From Bacteroidota bacterium (lineage in GTDB: Bacteria > Bacteroidota > Bacteroidia > Flavobacteriales_F > PHOS-HE28), in contig JAFEAI010000110.1 of NCBI GenBank assembly GCA_018266475.1, forward strand, positions 1-32,715: DNA of 32,715 nucleotides, given 5' to 3'. The notes under the pieces are model-generated. The model made no database searches, was not told where the DNA came from, and saw only the letters and a program-made list of their open reading frames with translations. How positions within the stretch are numbered: position 1 is the stretch's first letter; the number at the start of each line of letters is the position of its first letter. Shown here in pieces: positions 23,696 to 32,239 of the stretch. Position numbers and translations under genes: made by a program.

Positions 23696-24093
23696 GGCCG
23701 CGGCAGGTTGCGCAGCACCGCGCCGAGCCGCATGGTGCTGAAGGCCAGGAAGGCCAGGTACAGCACGGAAAAGGTGAGGGTGAGGCGCACGGCGGCGTTC
23801 CTGGGCAGGAGGGAGAGGATGGCCGCTACGGCCACGGCGCCGGCAAGGAGCTTTATGACCAGGCCGGCCATGAAGCCGGAGGTGAAGCGCCTGGGGTCAG
23901 CGGACAGGTTTCCCTCCTGGCGGATGAGCAGCAATGCGGTAAGCAGGAAGAGGAAGAGGAGCACGGCCGCCACGGGCAGCCCGAAATGCCAGCCGAGCAG
24001 CTGGTAGGTGCCGTAGGTGGCCGCACCTGCGGCAAGGGTGAACAAGGCCACCGGGACCATGGTGCGCCAAGGCCGGTATCCGGTTTGTGCCAT
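23692..24093 (-). CDS. four-helix membrane protein of unknown function at the head of the atp cluster
   Basis: A 133-residue protein with four predicted helices (about 14-33, 38-57, 72-95 and 100-120), small cytosolic loops and an Arg/Pro-rich end (LRNLPRP). No catalytic motif is visible. The size and helix count resemble AtpI (UncI)-like proteins, but sequence signatures are too weak to assign. It starts 16 bp after the bactofilin stop and shares ATGA with the AtpZ gene, so it is co-translated with an ATP synthase assembly factor. A role in ATP synthase assembly is inferred from position only. Confidence 0.75.
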   Translation of the reverse strand: MAQTGYRPWRTMVPVALFTLAAGAATYGTYQLLGWHFGLPVAAVLLFLFLLTALLLIRQEGNLSADPRRFTSGFMAGLVIKLLAGAVAVAAILSLLPRNAAVRLTLTFSVLYLAFLAFSTMRLGAVLRNLPRP

Positions 24094-24109
24094 GTGCGAC
24101 GGCCCCGCT

Positions 24110-24586
24110 TCAGATAGCGGCCTTGGCCGGTTCGGGGCGCGGGGTGGCGGAGGGCTGTGCGGGCTGGTTGGAGGTGCTCAGGCGCACAGGTTCGGGTTCC
24201 TTGGCGGCCTTGGGCCCGCCCATGTCGCAGTTGCCGCTGAACACGGCCCCGGGCTCAATGGCGAGCTGCTTGGTGCGGATGTCGCCGGAGAGCTTTGCGG
24301 TGGCCTTCAGCGAAAGCAGGTCCTGGCACAGCACTTTGCCGTTCAGGGTGCCTTCGATGTCGCAGCTCTGGCAGTTCACATCGCCCTCCACCAGGCCGGT
24401 AGCGCCCACGATCAGGCGGCCGCGCACGTGGAGCGTGCCCTTCACCTTGCCATCGATGCGGATGTTGCTGTCGCTGCGGATCTCGCCTTCAATGGAGGTA
24501 CCCTCCATGATGCTGTTGATCTTGCCGGGGCTGACGGGCTCTAGGGGCTTGCTCATGGTGTCGTGGGCTTTGTCGTTCCGGAACAT
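24110..24586 (-). CDS. bactofilin (polymer-forming cytoskeletal protein)
   Basis: A 158-residue protein whose central part (about 25-125) is a right-handed beta-helix of short repeats: SIEGEIRSDSNIRIDGKVKG, then GRLIVGATGLVEGDV, then CDIEGTLNGKV and LSGDIRTKQLAIEPGAVFSG. This is the bactofilin fold, which self-assembles into filaments without nucleotide. The Pro/Ala-rich tail is probably disordered. ATG 24586 (MFRND) was chosen; an internal ATG at 24556 (MSKPLEP) is possible. It lies between the sprE-like gene and the atp genes, an arrangement I recall from other Bacteroidota. A -7-like TATCTTCG lies 28 bp upstream. Confidence 0.9.
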   Translation of the reverse strand: MFRNDKAHDTMSKPLEPVSPGKINSIMEGTSIEGEIRSDSNIRIDGKVKGTLHVRGRLIVGATGLVEGDVNCQSCDIEGTLNGKVLCQDLLSLKATAKLSGDIRTKQLAIEPGAVFSGNCDMGGPKAAKEPEPVRLSTSNQPAQPSATPRPEPAKAAI

Positions 24587-24614
24587 GGTGCAGTAGGCTG
24601 GGAAGGTGAAAGCG

Positions 24615-24622
24615 CGAAGATA
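24615..24622 (-). promoter_or_regulatory. possible -7 element of the bactofilin gene
   Basis: Minus-strand TATCTTCG, one mismatch from TAnnTTTG, in the 55-bp gap after the sprE-like gene. The same variant, TATCTTCGC, occurs before the sprE-like gene itself. No -33 TTG was found. Confidence 0.35.
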
Positions 24623-24641
24623 ATCACCGCTGGGGTTCAGG

Positions 24642-27266
24642 CTATTGCGCCTTCAGGTAATGGGCGTCAAAAAAGTTGGCATAGCCTTCGGTGTCCTTGG
24701 CCTTGTAGAACAGGGGGTAGTTGGCGCTGCTGATGGCGAAGAAGGGGAATCCGCCGTCGTTGATGCCCGCCAGGTCGCCCTTGTTGGTCCTGAACTGGTC
24801 GAAATAGGCCAGGGCCTTCTGGCGGTCGGCGAAGGTGCGCATGGTGATCATCTGGTTTCCGGGGTTCCACACGGTGGCCTTCACTTCGATGGGCTGGTTG
24901 CGGAAGTAGCGGTTGTTGAAGTCGCTGATGGCCGCAGTGATGCGGGCGATGGGCCCGGCGCTGTCGGGCACAATGAGGACCACATAGTGCTCGCCGCTGG
25001 GCAGGGCGTATGCAGGGCCTTCATCCTTGGGGGGCGGCGGGGCCTGGCCGGTTGCTTTTTGGTCCAGGTTGGCCAGGAGCGCCATGGCTGCCCGGGCCTC
25101 ATCGGTGCCTGGCCAGCGGTCGCGCACATTTACCAGGGCGTCGCGGAAGGGGCCGGTGAGGCGCAGGCTCCCGATGGCCATGGCCTTCAGCAGGCCGTAC
25201 TTGGGGAGCAGGTGGTTGCGCGGCTGGTCGCCCAGCACGGCGTCGCAGGTGGCGATCACCCCGCGGTAGGCGCCGTCCTTGTATTGCTGGTAGAGGTCCT
25301 GGTAGGCCTTGTCCTCGGCGATGCGGGCGGCCTCGTCGGCCTGCAGTTGGCCGGGGTTCTGCACCAGGCGTGCAAACTCGGAGCCGGGCCAGCGCTCCAT
25401 GATGATGTCCGCATAGTGCTGGGAGGAGGCGCCGCCGAAATCCATGAAGTTGCCGGCCTGCTCCTTGGCCAGGTAGATGCGGTACAGCTGGTAGTAGGCC
25501 TCGGGGGTGTAGCGGCAATCGTCGAAGCGGTCGTTGAGCACCTGGAAGCTCTCGATGGCGTTGTCCACGTCCTTTAGCTTTTCCTTGTAGATCATGCCTG
25601 CGAGGTACATGGCCTTGCAGATGCGGGTGTTGCTGGAATCCAGCGCGGCCTGGTCGGTGGGGATGTCCTTGAGGTAGCTCTCGGGTTTTTTCCACGCGGG
25701 TTCGTTGCCGTCGGTGCCTTTGGCGGTGGCGGCGGTGTCGGGCGCCTCTTCCGGGGCCACGTCCACCAGGGCGGTGCCGCTCTTGTCCGCCCTGCGCCAG
25801 TCGTCGTCATTGGGGCGGTTTCCCCATTTTTTGCGGAAGTCGGCCAGGCCCCGGGACAGTTGCGCCGGATTGTAGAAGTACCAGGCGCCGCCACTGCCCG
25901 GGGTGCCCGGGGCGCCGGCCGGGGTTAGCGGTGTGCTGGCCAGCACTTGGCGGGCATCTTCGGCGGCCTGTTTTTGCTCGGCCTCCTGTTGTTCGCGTTC
26001 GCGGATCAGCTTGCGGATGCGTTTTTCGCGTTCCTCGGGATCCAGCTTGGCGAAGGCCTGCAGGCTGTCCTCGCGGGCGATGATGGAGAGCTGCTCCACC
26101 AGGTCGCCGAGCACTTCGGCGCGGGTGGTCACCTCGGCGAATCGCGGGTTGTCCTCGGCCAGCAGGGTGCGTGTGCTGTCGTAGTACTGCTGGGCCGGGG
26201 GGTATTTTTTATCGTCGAAGAAGAGGTCGGCCAGCTTCAGGAAGCTCTTGCCCTTCTGGCGGGTGTCCACGGTGCTGGTGCGCGTGCTCAGCTTTAGCTC
26301 GGCGATGGCGTGGTCGCGCTGGTTTTCGCGCAGGTCCAGCTCGGCCAGCGCGTAGTGGATCATGTCGTAGTGGTCCTTGTTCTTTTCGTCGCGCAGCATG
26401 CGGGCCAGCTTTTGGCGGATGGCCTTGCTGTTGCCGTGGCTGAGGGCGAGCGCCTGGAAGATCTGCGCGTGGAAGCCCATTTCGTAGGGCGGCCCCATGC
26501 GGGTCACTTTGTTGTATGCGGCGATGGCCTTGTCCTGCAGGCCCTTCATCTGGTAGAGCTGGGCAAGGATGAAGGTCCAGCGGATGCGTTCCTTCTTTTG
26601 GCTGGCGATGGAGAGGGCGTGTTCCAGGGAGACGATGGCCTCGTCCACCTTTCCGCGCCGGAGGTCCAGGTCGGCCTGCACGGCGCTGAGCTGGTCGGCG
26701 GGGAAGTGCTTTGGCAGCTGCTTCTGGTTCTTTATCTCGTCCAGGGTGGTTTGGGCCTTTGCGTACTGCTCCAGTTCGATGGCGGTGCGCGCGAGCCAAA
26801 GGCGGGCCTCCATCTGCTTGTCCTGCCCCTTGTAGCGGCGGCTGATGTAGTCGAAGGTGCGCAGGGCGTCGAAGTAGTTGCGCTTGTAGAAGTTGCTTTT
26901 GCCGATGACGAACCAGGCGTCGTCGATCCAGGTGTTGCGCTCCTTTCCGCCGATCTCCATGGCGTGGCGGTCGATCACGGTGGAGCATTTTTCGATGCAG
27001 GTCTCCAGGTCGGGCGTCATGGTGCGCGCCTCGGCCTCGGTGCCGTTGACGAAGATGGGGAGCACCTGGTCGTAGTCGTCCACGTGGGCCTTTTGCATGG
27101 CGGCCACGGTCTCATTGAGCTTTTCGTTGGCGTTGAACCAGCCGTTGTCGCGGGCCACCAGGCGGTGGAAGGTGCGGTTGAGGAAGGCGTCCTTGTTGGT
27201 GGAGCAGGCCACCACGAGCAATATGGCCGCTGCGGGCAATAGGAGGCTGGCGGAGGGGCGGCGCAT
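24642..27266 (-). CDS. SprE/PorW-like TPR lipoprotein (type IX secretion / gliding)
   Basis: An 874-residue predicted lipoprotein. Signal MRRPSASLLLPAAAILLVVAC ends in a lipobox cysteine followed by STNKDAFLNRTFH, the start typical of SprE/PorW proteins. TPR-like helical pairs fill about 90-400. A Glu/Arg-rich coil (about 425-460) precedes a YFYNPAQLSRGLADFRKKWGNR block, also characteristic. More TPRs and a C-terminal domain (HYVVLIVPD to NFFDAHYLK) follow. SprE/PorW is needed for type IX secretion in Flavobacterium and Porphyromonas. ATG 27266 was preferred to TTG 27290 because it fits the signal. Assignment is by recalled motifs and by position beside the bactofilin and atp genes; a non-T9SS TPR role cannot be excluded. 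Confidence 0.75.
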   Translation of the reverse strand: MRRPSASLLLPAAAILLVVACSTNKDAFLNRTFHRLVARDNGWFNANEKLNETVAAMQKAHVDDYDQVLPIFVNGTEAEARTMTPDLETCIEKCSTVIDRHAMEIGGKERNTWIDDAWFVIGKSNFYKRNYFDALRTFDYISRRYKGQDKQMEARLWLARTAIELEQYAKAQTTLDEIKNQKQLPKHFPADQLSAVQADLDLRRGKVDEAIVSLEHALSIASQKKERIRWTFILAQLYQMKGLQDKAIAAYNKVTRMGPPYEMGFHAQIFQALALSHGNSKAIRQKLARMLRDEKNKDHYDMIHYALAELDLRENQRDHAIAELKLSTRTSTVDTRQKGKSFLKLADLFFDDKKYPPAQQYYDSTRTLLAEDNPRFAEVTTRAEVLGDLVEQLSIIAREDSLQAFAKLDPEEREKRIRKLIREREQQEAEQKQAAEDARQVLASTPLTPAGAPGTPGSGGAWYFYNPAQLSRGLADFRKKWGNRPNDDDWRRADKSGTALVDVAPEEAPDTAATAKGTDGNEPAWKKPESYLKDIPTDQAALDSSNTRICKAMYLAGMIYKEKLKDVDNAIESFQVLNDRFDDCRYTPEAYYQLYRIYLAKEQAGNFMDFGGASSQHYADIIMERWPGSEFARLVQNPGQLQADEAARIAEDKAYQDLYQQYKDGAYRGVIATCDAVLGDQPRNHLLPKYGLLKAMAIGSLRLTGPFRDALVNVRDRWPGTDEARAAMALLANLDQKATGQAPPPPKDEGPAYALPSGEHYVVLIVPDSAGPIARITAAISDFNNRYFRNQPIEVKATVWNPGNQMITMRTFADRQKALAYFDQFRTNKGDLAGINDGGFPFFAISSANYPLFYKAKDTEGYANFFDAHYLKAQ

Positions 27267-27295
27267 GAGGTGGTGCTGTATGAACAGCAAGCGGG

Positions 27296-27303
27296 CGAAG
27301 ATA
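27296..27303 (-). promoter_or_regulatory. possible -7 element of the sprE-like gene
   Basis: Minus-strand TATCTTCG, one mismatch from TAnnTTTG, 29 bp before the ATG at 27266 and just past the end of the RND pump gene. It is followed by CCCGC. No -33 element is evident. Confidence 0.35.
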
Positions 27304-27354
27304 TTTCATGGCGCGGGGGGAGCGTGCCCGGCCCCGGAGAAAAGGCCCTTGCGG

Positions 27355-30300
27355 CTACGGGGCCGGTGCCCGGTGGCGGATGTCGCGCTTCCACTGCCTT
27401 CTGTGCTTGATCTTCATCACGATCAGCAGCATCACGGGCACCATGATCAGGGTGAGGAAGGTGGCGAAGACCAGGCCGTAGATGACGGCCCAGCTGAGGG
27501 GGCCCCAGAAGATCACATTGTCGCCGCCCATGTGGATGTGGGGGTTGAGCTCGGTGAAGAGGGTGAAGAAGTTGAAGTTGAGGCCCACGGCCAAGGGCAG
27601 CAGGCCCAGGATGGCGGTGATGGCGGTGAGGAGCACGGGGCGGAGGCGTGTTTTGCCGGCGATCACCAGGGCTTCGCGGCTTTCGGCGATGGGGATGATG
27701 CGGTCCTCGGGCAGGCCCAGCACGCGCCCGCTGCGCAGGAAGAGCAGGCGGGCGAAATCCATGAGCACGATGGCGTTGTTCACCACCACGCCGATCAGGG
27801 AGATGATGCCCAGCATGGTCATCAGGACCACGAAATCCATGCGGAACACCACTAGGCCGAGGAACACGCCGATGGTGCTGAAGACCACGGTGCTCATGAC
27901 GATCAAGGGGTAGCTGATGCTGTTGAACTGGGCCACGATGATCAGGAACACCATGAAGATGGCGATCAGGAAGGCGATGCTGAGGAAGTGCTGGTCCTTG
28001 GCCTGGTCCTCCTGTTCGCCGGTGAACTTCAGGGTGTAGTCCTTGCCGAGGGTAAAGCCGCTGGCAAGCTGGTCCTTGATCTGCTGCACCACCTCGTTGC
28101 CGTTGTACCCGCTGATGACGTTGGAGCTGATGGTGACCACGCGGTCGAGGTCCTTGCGCTTGATGGCGCTGAAGGTGCTGGTGCGCCCGGCGGTGGCCAC
28201 GGCGCTGATGGGCACCTGGCGGATCTGGCCGTTGAGCATGTCGCGGAAGGTGATGCGCATGTTCAGCAGGGCCTGCGGATCGTAGCGGTACTGGTCGCTC
28301 AGGCGGATGTTGATCTCATGGTCGTCGTCGTCGCCCTCTATGCGGTAGTTGCCCACCTCGTTGCCGAAGAGGGCGGTGCGCACGGTGCCGGCGATGGCGT
28401 AGGTGCTCACGTTGAGGCGGCGGGCCTTTTCGCGGTCGATGAGGATGGGCATTTCGGGCTTTGCGCGGTCGATGTCCAGCCGCAGGGCCTCCACGCCGGG
28501 CACGTTGCGGTCGTCGATGTATTTCTTCAGGCGTTCGGCCTCCGCCAGCAGGCCTTCCATGTCCTTGCCCTTGATCTCGATGTTGATGGGCTTTCCGGTG
28601 GGCGGCCCGGCGGCGTTCTTGGCCACGGAGACCACCACGCCGGGGGGAGCCTGGATGTGGTCCTGGAGCATGCGGAGCACTTCGGAGGTGCGCACGCCCC
28701 GGCGGTCGGCGAACTTCACGAAGCTCACCTGCACGCGGCCCTTGTTGGGGGTGGCGCCCACGGGCATGCCGCCGGCGCCGGGGTCGCTGGTGCCCTCGCC
28801 CACCTGGGCGATCACGGAGTTCACCAGGAAGTTCACGCTGTCCTTGGTGATGGTGCCGTCGGCGAGCTTGGTTCCCGGGGGCACCTTGAAGGCGGGCACA
28901 TCGATCACCTCGTTCACCTGCCGCTCAATGATGCGTGTGATGGAATCGGTCTTCAGGATGTCGGTGCCGATGGGCGCCTCAATGAAGGCGTTGATGTACT
29001 CGGGCTCATTTTCGGGGAAGAAGAGCGTTTTCGGGGGGAAGGTGCCCAAGAGTGCCAGTGCCAGCACCAGCAGGGCGAAGGTGCCGAGGAGGAAGGTGCG
29101 CGGGTGGTGCCTGTCCAGGGCGAAGCGGAGGAATTTCTCGTAGCGGGCCTCCAGGCGGGGCAGCCAGCGGTGCTGGAACCAGTTGGTGGCGGGCACGAAG
29201 AAGCGTGCATTGACCACGCCCATGATGCCCAGGAAGATGATGAAGAGGCCGATTCCGGAAACGGTGTTGCTGTGGGCGGCGGTGCCCAGCACGGCCACCA
29301 GGGTGCCTGCGGCGGCCAGGATGCCGGCAAGCTTCCACACCTTGCGCACCGGGGTGTTCTCCTCTTCCACCTTCATGAACCTGGAGGCCAGGGCGGGGTT
29401 CACCACCAGTGCCACGAAGAGCGAGGAGCCCAGGGCGATCATGAAGGTGATGGGGAGGTACTTCATGAAGGAGCCCATGATGCCGGGCCAGAAGAGCAGG
29501 GGCATGAAGACCATCACGGTGGCGGTGGTGGCGGTAACGATGGGCATGGTGACCTCGCCCACGGCCAGGCGGGTGGCGCGCAGGGGCGGTTCACCGTTGG
29601 CCATGTGGCGGTAGATGTTCTCCACGATCACGATGCCGTCGTCCACTAAGCGGCCCAGGGCGAGGATGAGGGCGAAGAGCACCATCATGTTAAGGGTGAC
29701 GCCGAAGGCATTGAGCAGGGCGAAGGAGATGAACATGCTCATGGGGATGGCCAGGCCCACGAACACGGCGTTGCGCAGGCCCAGGAAGAGCATCAGGGTG
29801 CCGATCACCAGGAGCACGCCCAGGATGATGTGGTTCATCAGTTCGTCCACGCTGGTGCGGGTGTGGTCGCTTTGGTCGCCGGTCACGGAGATGCCCAGGT
29901 CCGCGGGCAGCACCCTTCCGCGGTCCTCCCGGAGGATCTGCTGGATGCCGTCGCTGGCCGAGAGGAGGTTTTCGCCGGCGCGCTTCATCACGTCCAGCAT
30001 CACCACGGGCTTTCCGTGCTCGCGGGCGAAGCTTTCGGGTTCCTTGTAGGTGAAGTCCACGGTGGCGATGTCGCCTAGGCGCACTTCCTTCTGGTCCTGG
30101 TTTTTCACCACCAGTTCGCGCAGCTGGGCCATGTCGGTGAACTCGCCCACCACGCGCACGGCGCGCCGCTGTCCGTCGGTGAGCACCTCCCCTCCGCTGA
30201 TGGTGAGGTTTTCGCTGCGCACGGCGTTGGCGATGTCGTCGAAGTTGAGCTGCATGGCCTCCAGCTTGTAGAGGTCCAGGCTGATGCGCACTTCGCGCTC

Positions 30301-30897
30301 GGGCACGCCGCGGATGTTCACCTTGTTGATCTCGGGCAGGGCCTCGATGCGGTCCTTGAGGTGCTTGGCGTAGTCATGCAGCTGCTCCATGGGGTAGTCG
30401 CCGCTGAGGTTGATGTTCATCACCGGCATCAGCTCGCTGATGTTGAGCTCGATGATGTTGGGGGCGCTGGGCAGGTCGGTAGGGAAGTTCTTGTCGCCGC
30501 GCGCCTTGTCCACGGCGTCCTTCACCTTGCGCAGGGCCTGCTCGGGGGTTACGCTGTACTTGAACTTCACGTCGATGGCGCTGTAGTTGGGCACGCTGGT
30601 GCTGCTGATCTCGTCCACCCCGGTGATGGTGTTGATCTCCTTTTCCAGGGGTTTTGTGATCAGCTTCTCGATGTCCACCACGGAGCTGCTGTTGTAGGGG
30701 GTGGAGACGAAGATCTCGGGGGTGATCACCTCCGGGAAGCTCTCCTTGGGCATCACGGTCCAGGAGTAGATGCCGGCGATGAAGATGAGCGCGGTGAGCA
30801 CGATCACGGTGGTGCGGTTCCTTACCGCCCAGCTGGTGATGGCGAACTGGCGCTCGGGCCCGTGGAGGTCCTTTTCAATGTCTTCGTGTGCGCTCAT
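27355..30897 (-). CDS. RND-family efflux transporter permease (AcrB/HAE-like)
   Basis: A 1180-residue inner-membrane pump that exports substrates using the proton gradient. The first helix (TVIVLTALIFIAGIYSW) is followed by the periplasmic porter domain (PKESFPEVITPEI). TM4 holds the proton-relay pair D419-D420 in GRLVDDGIVIVEN. The second half repeats the layout (FTGEQEDQAKDQHFL, then the TM8-12 block). It is somewhat longer than AcrB (1049) because of a middle section near 520-590 with two extra hydrophobic stretches. It follows its adaptor gene after 93 bp. Substrates may be drugs, dyes or lipids; heavy-metal (CusA) motifs were not seen. The ATG at 30897 begins MSAHEDIEKDLHGPE, a soluble leader of about 25 residues. 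Confidence 0.93.
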   Translation of the reverse strand: MSAHEDIEKDLHGPERQFAITSWAVRNRTTVIVLTALIFIAGIYSWTVMPKESFPEVITPEIFVSTPYNSSSVVDIEKLITKPLEKEINTITGVDEISSTSVPNYSAIDVKFKYSVTPEQALRKVKDAVDKARGDKNFPTDLPSAPNIIELNISELMPVMNINLSGDYPMEQLHDYAKHLKDRIEALPEINKVNIRGVPEREVRISLDLYKLEAMQLNFDDIANAVRSENLTISGGEVLTDGQRRAVRVVGEFTDMAQLRELVVKNQDQKEVRLGDIATVDFTYKEPESFAREHGKPVVMLDVMKRAGENLLSASDGIQQILREDRGRVLPADLGISVTGDQSDHTRTSVDELMNHIILGVLLVIGTLMLFLGLRNAVFVGLAIPMSMFISFALLNAFGVTLNMMVLFALILALGRLVDDGIVIVENIYRHMANGEPPLRATRLAVGEVTMPIVTATTATVMVFMPLLFWPGIMGSFMKYLPITFMIALGSSLFVALVVNPALASRFMKVEEENTPVRKVWKLAGILAAAGTLVAVLGTAAHSNTVSGIGLFIIFLGIMGVVNARFFVPATNWFQHRWLPRLEARYEKFLRFALDRHHPRTFLLGTFALLVLALALLGTFPPKTLFFPENEPEYINAFIEAPIGTDILKTDSITRIIERQVNEVIDVPAFKVPPGTKLADGTITKDSVNFLVNSVIAQVGEGTSDPGAGGMPVGATPNKGRVQVSFVKFADRRGVRTSEVLRMLQDHIQAPPGVVVSVAKNAAGPPTGKPINIEIKGKDMEGLLAEAERLKKYIDDRNVPGVEALRLDIDRAKPEMPILIDREKARRLNVSTYAIAGTVRTALFGNEVGNYRIEGDDDDHEINIRLSDQYRYDPQALLNMRITFRDMLNGQIRQVPISAVATAGRTSTFSAIKRKDLDRVVTISSNVISGYNGNEVVQQIKDQLASGFTLGKDYTLKFTGEQEDQAKDQHFLSIAFLIAIFMVFLIIVAQFNSISYPLIVMSTVVFSTIGVFLGLVVFRMDFVVLMTMLGIISLIGVVVNNAIVLMDFARLLFLRSGRVLGLPEDRIIPIAESREALVIAGKTRLRPVLLTAITAILGLLPLAVGLNFNFFTLFTELNPHIHMGGDNVIFWGPLSWAVIYGLVFATFLTLIMVPVMLLIVMKIKHRRQWKRDIRHRAPAP

Positions 30898-30990
30898 GCT
30901 TCTGCTTGGCCTTGCCGATGGTGGATGTTCCTGTTCACGTTTTTCTGTGCGCGCCTCCTGTCCGGGTGGTGCCGGGCGCAGCCGCAGGGC

Positions 30991-32163
30991 TTAGTGCGCC
31001 ACCAGCACGGTTTGGCCGTCCGCCACGTTGGCGGCTCCTTCCACCACCACGCGGTCGCCGGGCTTCAGCTGGCCGGGCTCGGCGGCTTCAAGGTGTACGC
31101 GGCCCTTGTAGCTGCTCAGGCGATTGACGAACACCTTTCGCGCCAGGGCCTCGTTGGGAGCCACATTGGCGCCTTGCGGGGCGGGGGCCAGTACAAAGAC
31201 GTAGCTTCTTCCGGCCACATCGTCCAGGATGGCGGGGCTTGGCAGCACCAGGGCGCTGTCGGCGTGGGCGTCCATGATCTGCAGGTCGCCCAGGAGGTTT
31301 GGGCGCATGTAGGCTTCGCCCTTTGGTGCGCGCACGGCCACTTGGAAGGTGCGGTTGGCGGGGTCGATGTATTCGCTGGCGTAGAGCAGTGGCGCCTCGA
31401 AGCTTTCGCCGATGCCGGGGAAGGTGACCTTGGCGGGCGTGCCGGCCTTCACCTGCTTCACCCAGGCCTCGCTCACGTCGGCCTGCACCTGCACGCCGCC
31501 GGGGTTCACCACGCGGGCCACGGGGGCCATGGGCGAGGTCATGTCGCCCACGCGGGCCATCACCTCGTCCACAATGCCGTCGAAGGGGGCGGTGATGTTG
31601 CTCAGGCGTTGTTGTTCCTGCAGGGTGGCCAATGCGGCCTCGGCCTGTTCCTTTTGGGTCTTCACCTGGAGGAACTGCATTTCGCTGCCGATGTGCTGGT
31701 CCCACAGGCGCTGCTGTTTCTCGAAGGTGGTGCGGGCCAGGTCGGCGGCGGCCTGGGCCTGCGCGATCTGCTTTTGCACCATGTCGTTGTCCATGGTCAT
31801 CAGCACCTGGCCTTGGCGCACGCGGTCGCCGGCCTTCACGCGGATGGTGGCCACGCGGCCTCCGGCCATGGCGTACAGTGCGGCACTTTCATCGGCCTTC
31901 ACCACGCCGTGTACGTCGATGTAGTGGGTGTAGGGGCCGGGCACCAGGGTTTGGGCGGAGACCAGGGGCAGGTTCCGGCCCACGGTGCTGTCGTTCAGGG
32001 CGAGCCAATCCTCCACTTGCTTGATGTGCTTGCCGATCTTTTCGTAGGCTGTTTTGAGGGAATCGCGTTCGGCGCGTTTGCGGGCCACTTCGCCGGCGGG
32101 CTTTCCGCCGCAGGCGGTGAGCAGTGCCAACAGGGCGATCATCAGGGGGGCTCCGGGCTTCAT
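30991..32163 (-). CDS. RND efflux periplasmic adaptor (HlyD/MFP family lipoprotein)
   Basis: A 390-residue periplasmic adaptor linking the RND pump with the TolC-like channel. MKPGAPLMIALLALLTAC is a lipoprotein signal with the cysteine at residue 18. A coiled helical hairpin follows the lipoyl half-motif (AGGRVATIRVKAGDRVRQGQVL), with the second half at NITAPFDGIVDEV. Beta-barrel and membrane-proximal domains complete the protein (GDRVVVEGAANVADGQTVLV). ATG 32163 fits the signal; an in-frame ATG at 32223 would add 20 residues and leave only 16 bp after the channel gene, so either may be used. It is the middle gene of a three-gene efflux operon. Confidence 0.9.
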   Translation of the reverse strand: MKPGAPLMIALLALLTACGGKPAGEVARKRAERDSLKTAYEKIGKHIKQVEDWLALNDSTVGRNLPLVSAQTLVPGPYTHYIDVHGVVKADESAALYAMAGGRVATIRVKAGDRVRQGQVLMTMDNDMVQKQIAQAQAAADLARTTFEKQQRLWDQHIGSEMQFLQVKTQKEQAEAALATLQEQQRLSNITAPFDGIVDEVMARVGDMTSPMAPVARVVNPGGVQVQADVSEAWVKQVKAGTPAKVTFPGIGESFEAPLLYASEYIDPANRTFQVAVRAPKGEAYMRPNLLGDLQIMDAHADSALVLPSPAILDDVAGRSYVFVLAPAPQGANVAPNEALARKVFVNRLSSYKGRVHLEAAEPGQLKPGDRVVVEGAANVADGQTVLVAH

Positions 32164-32239
32164 CAGGTGCTTGTGGTGGATGGCACGGCGTGCGTGCGTG
32201 GTGGAGGGGTCTTTCGCTGTCATGGAACGGGGGCGGGCT

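Noticed and set aside
27988-29649. 553-codon plus-strand open frame opposite the RND pump
   Set aside because: Same antisense composition artefact; the minus-strand pump has all family motifs.
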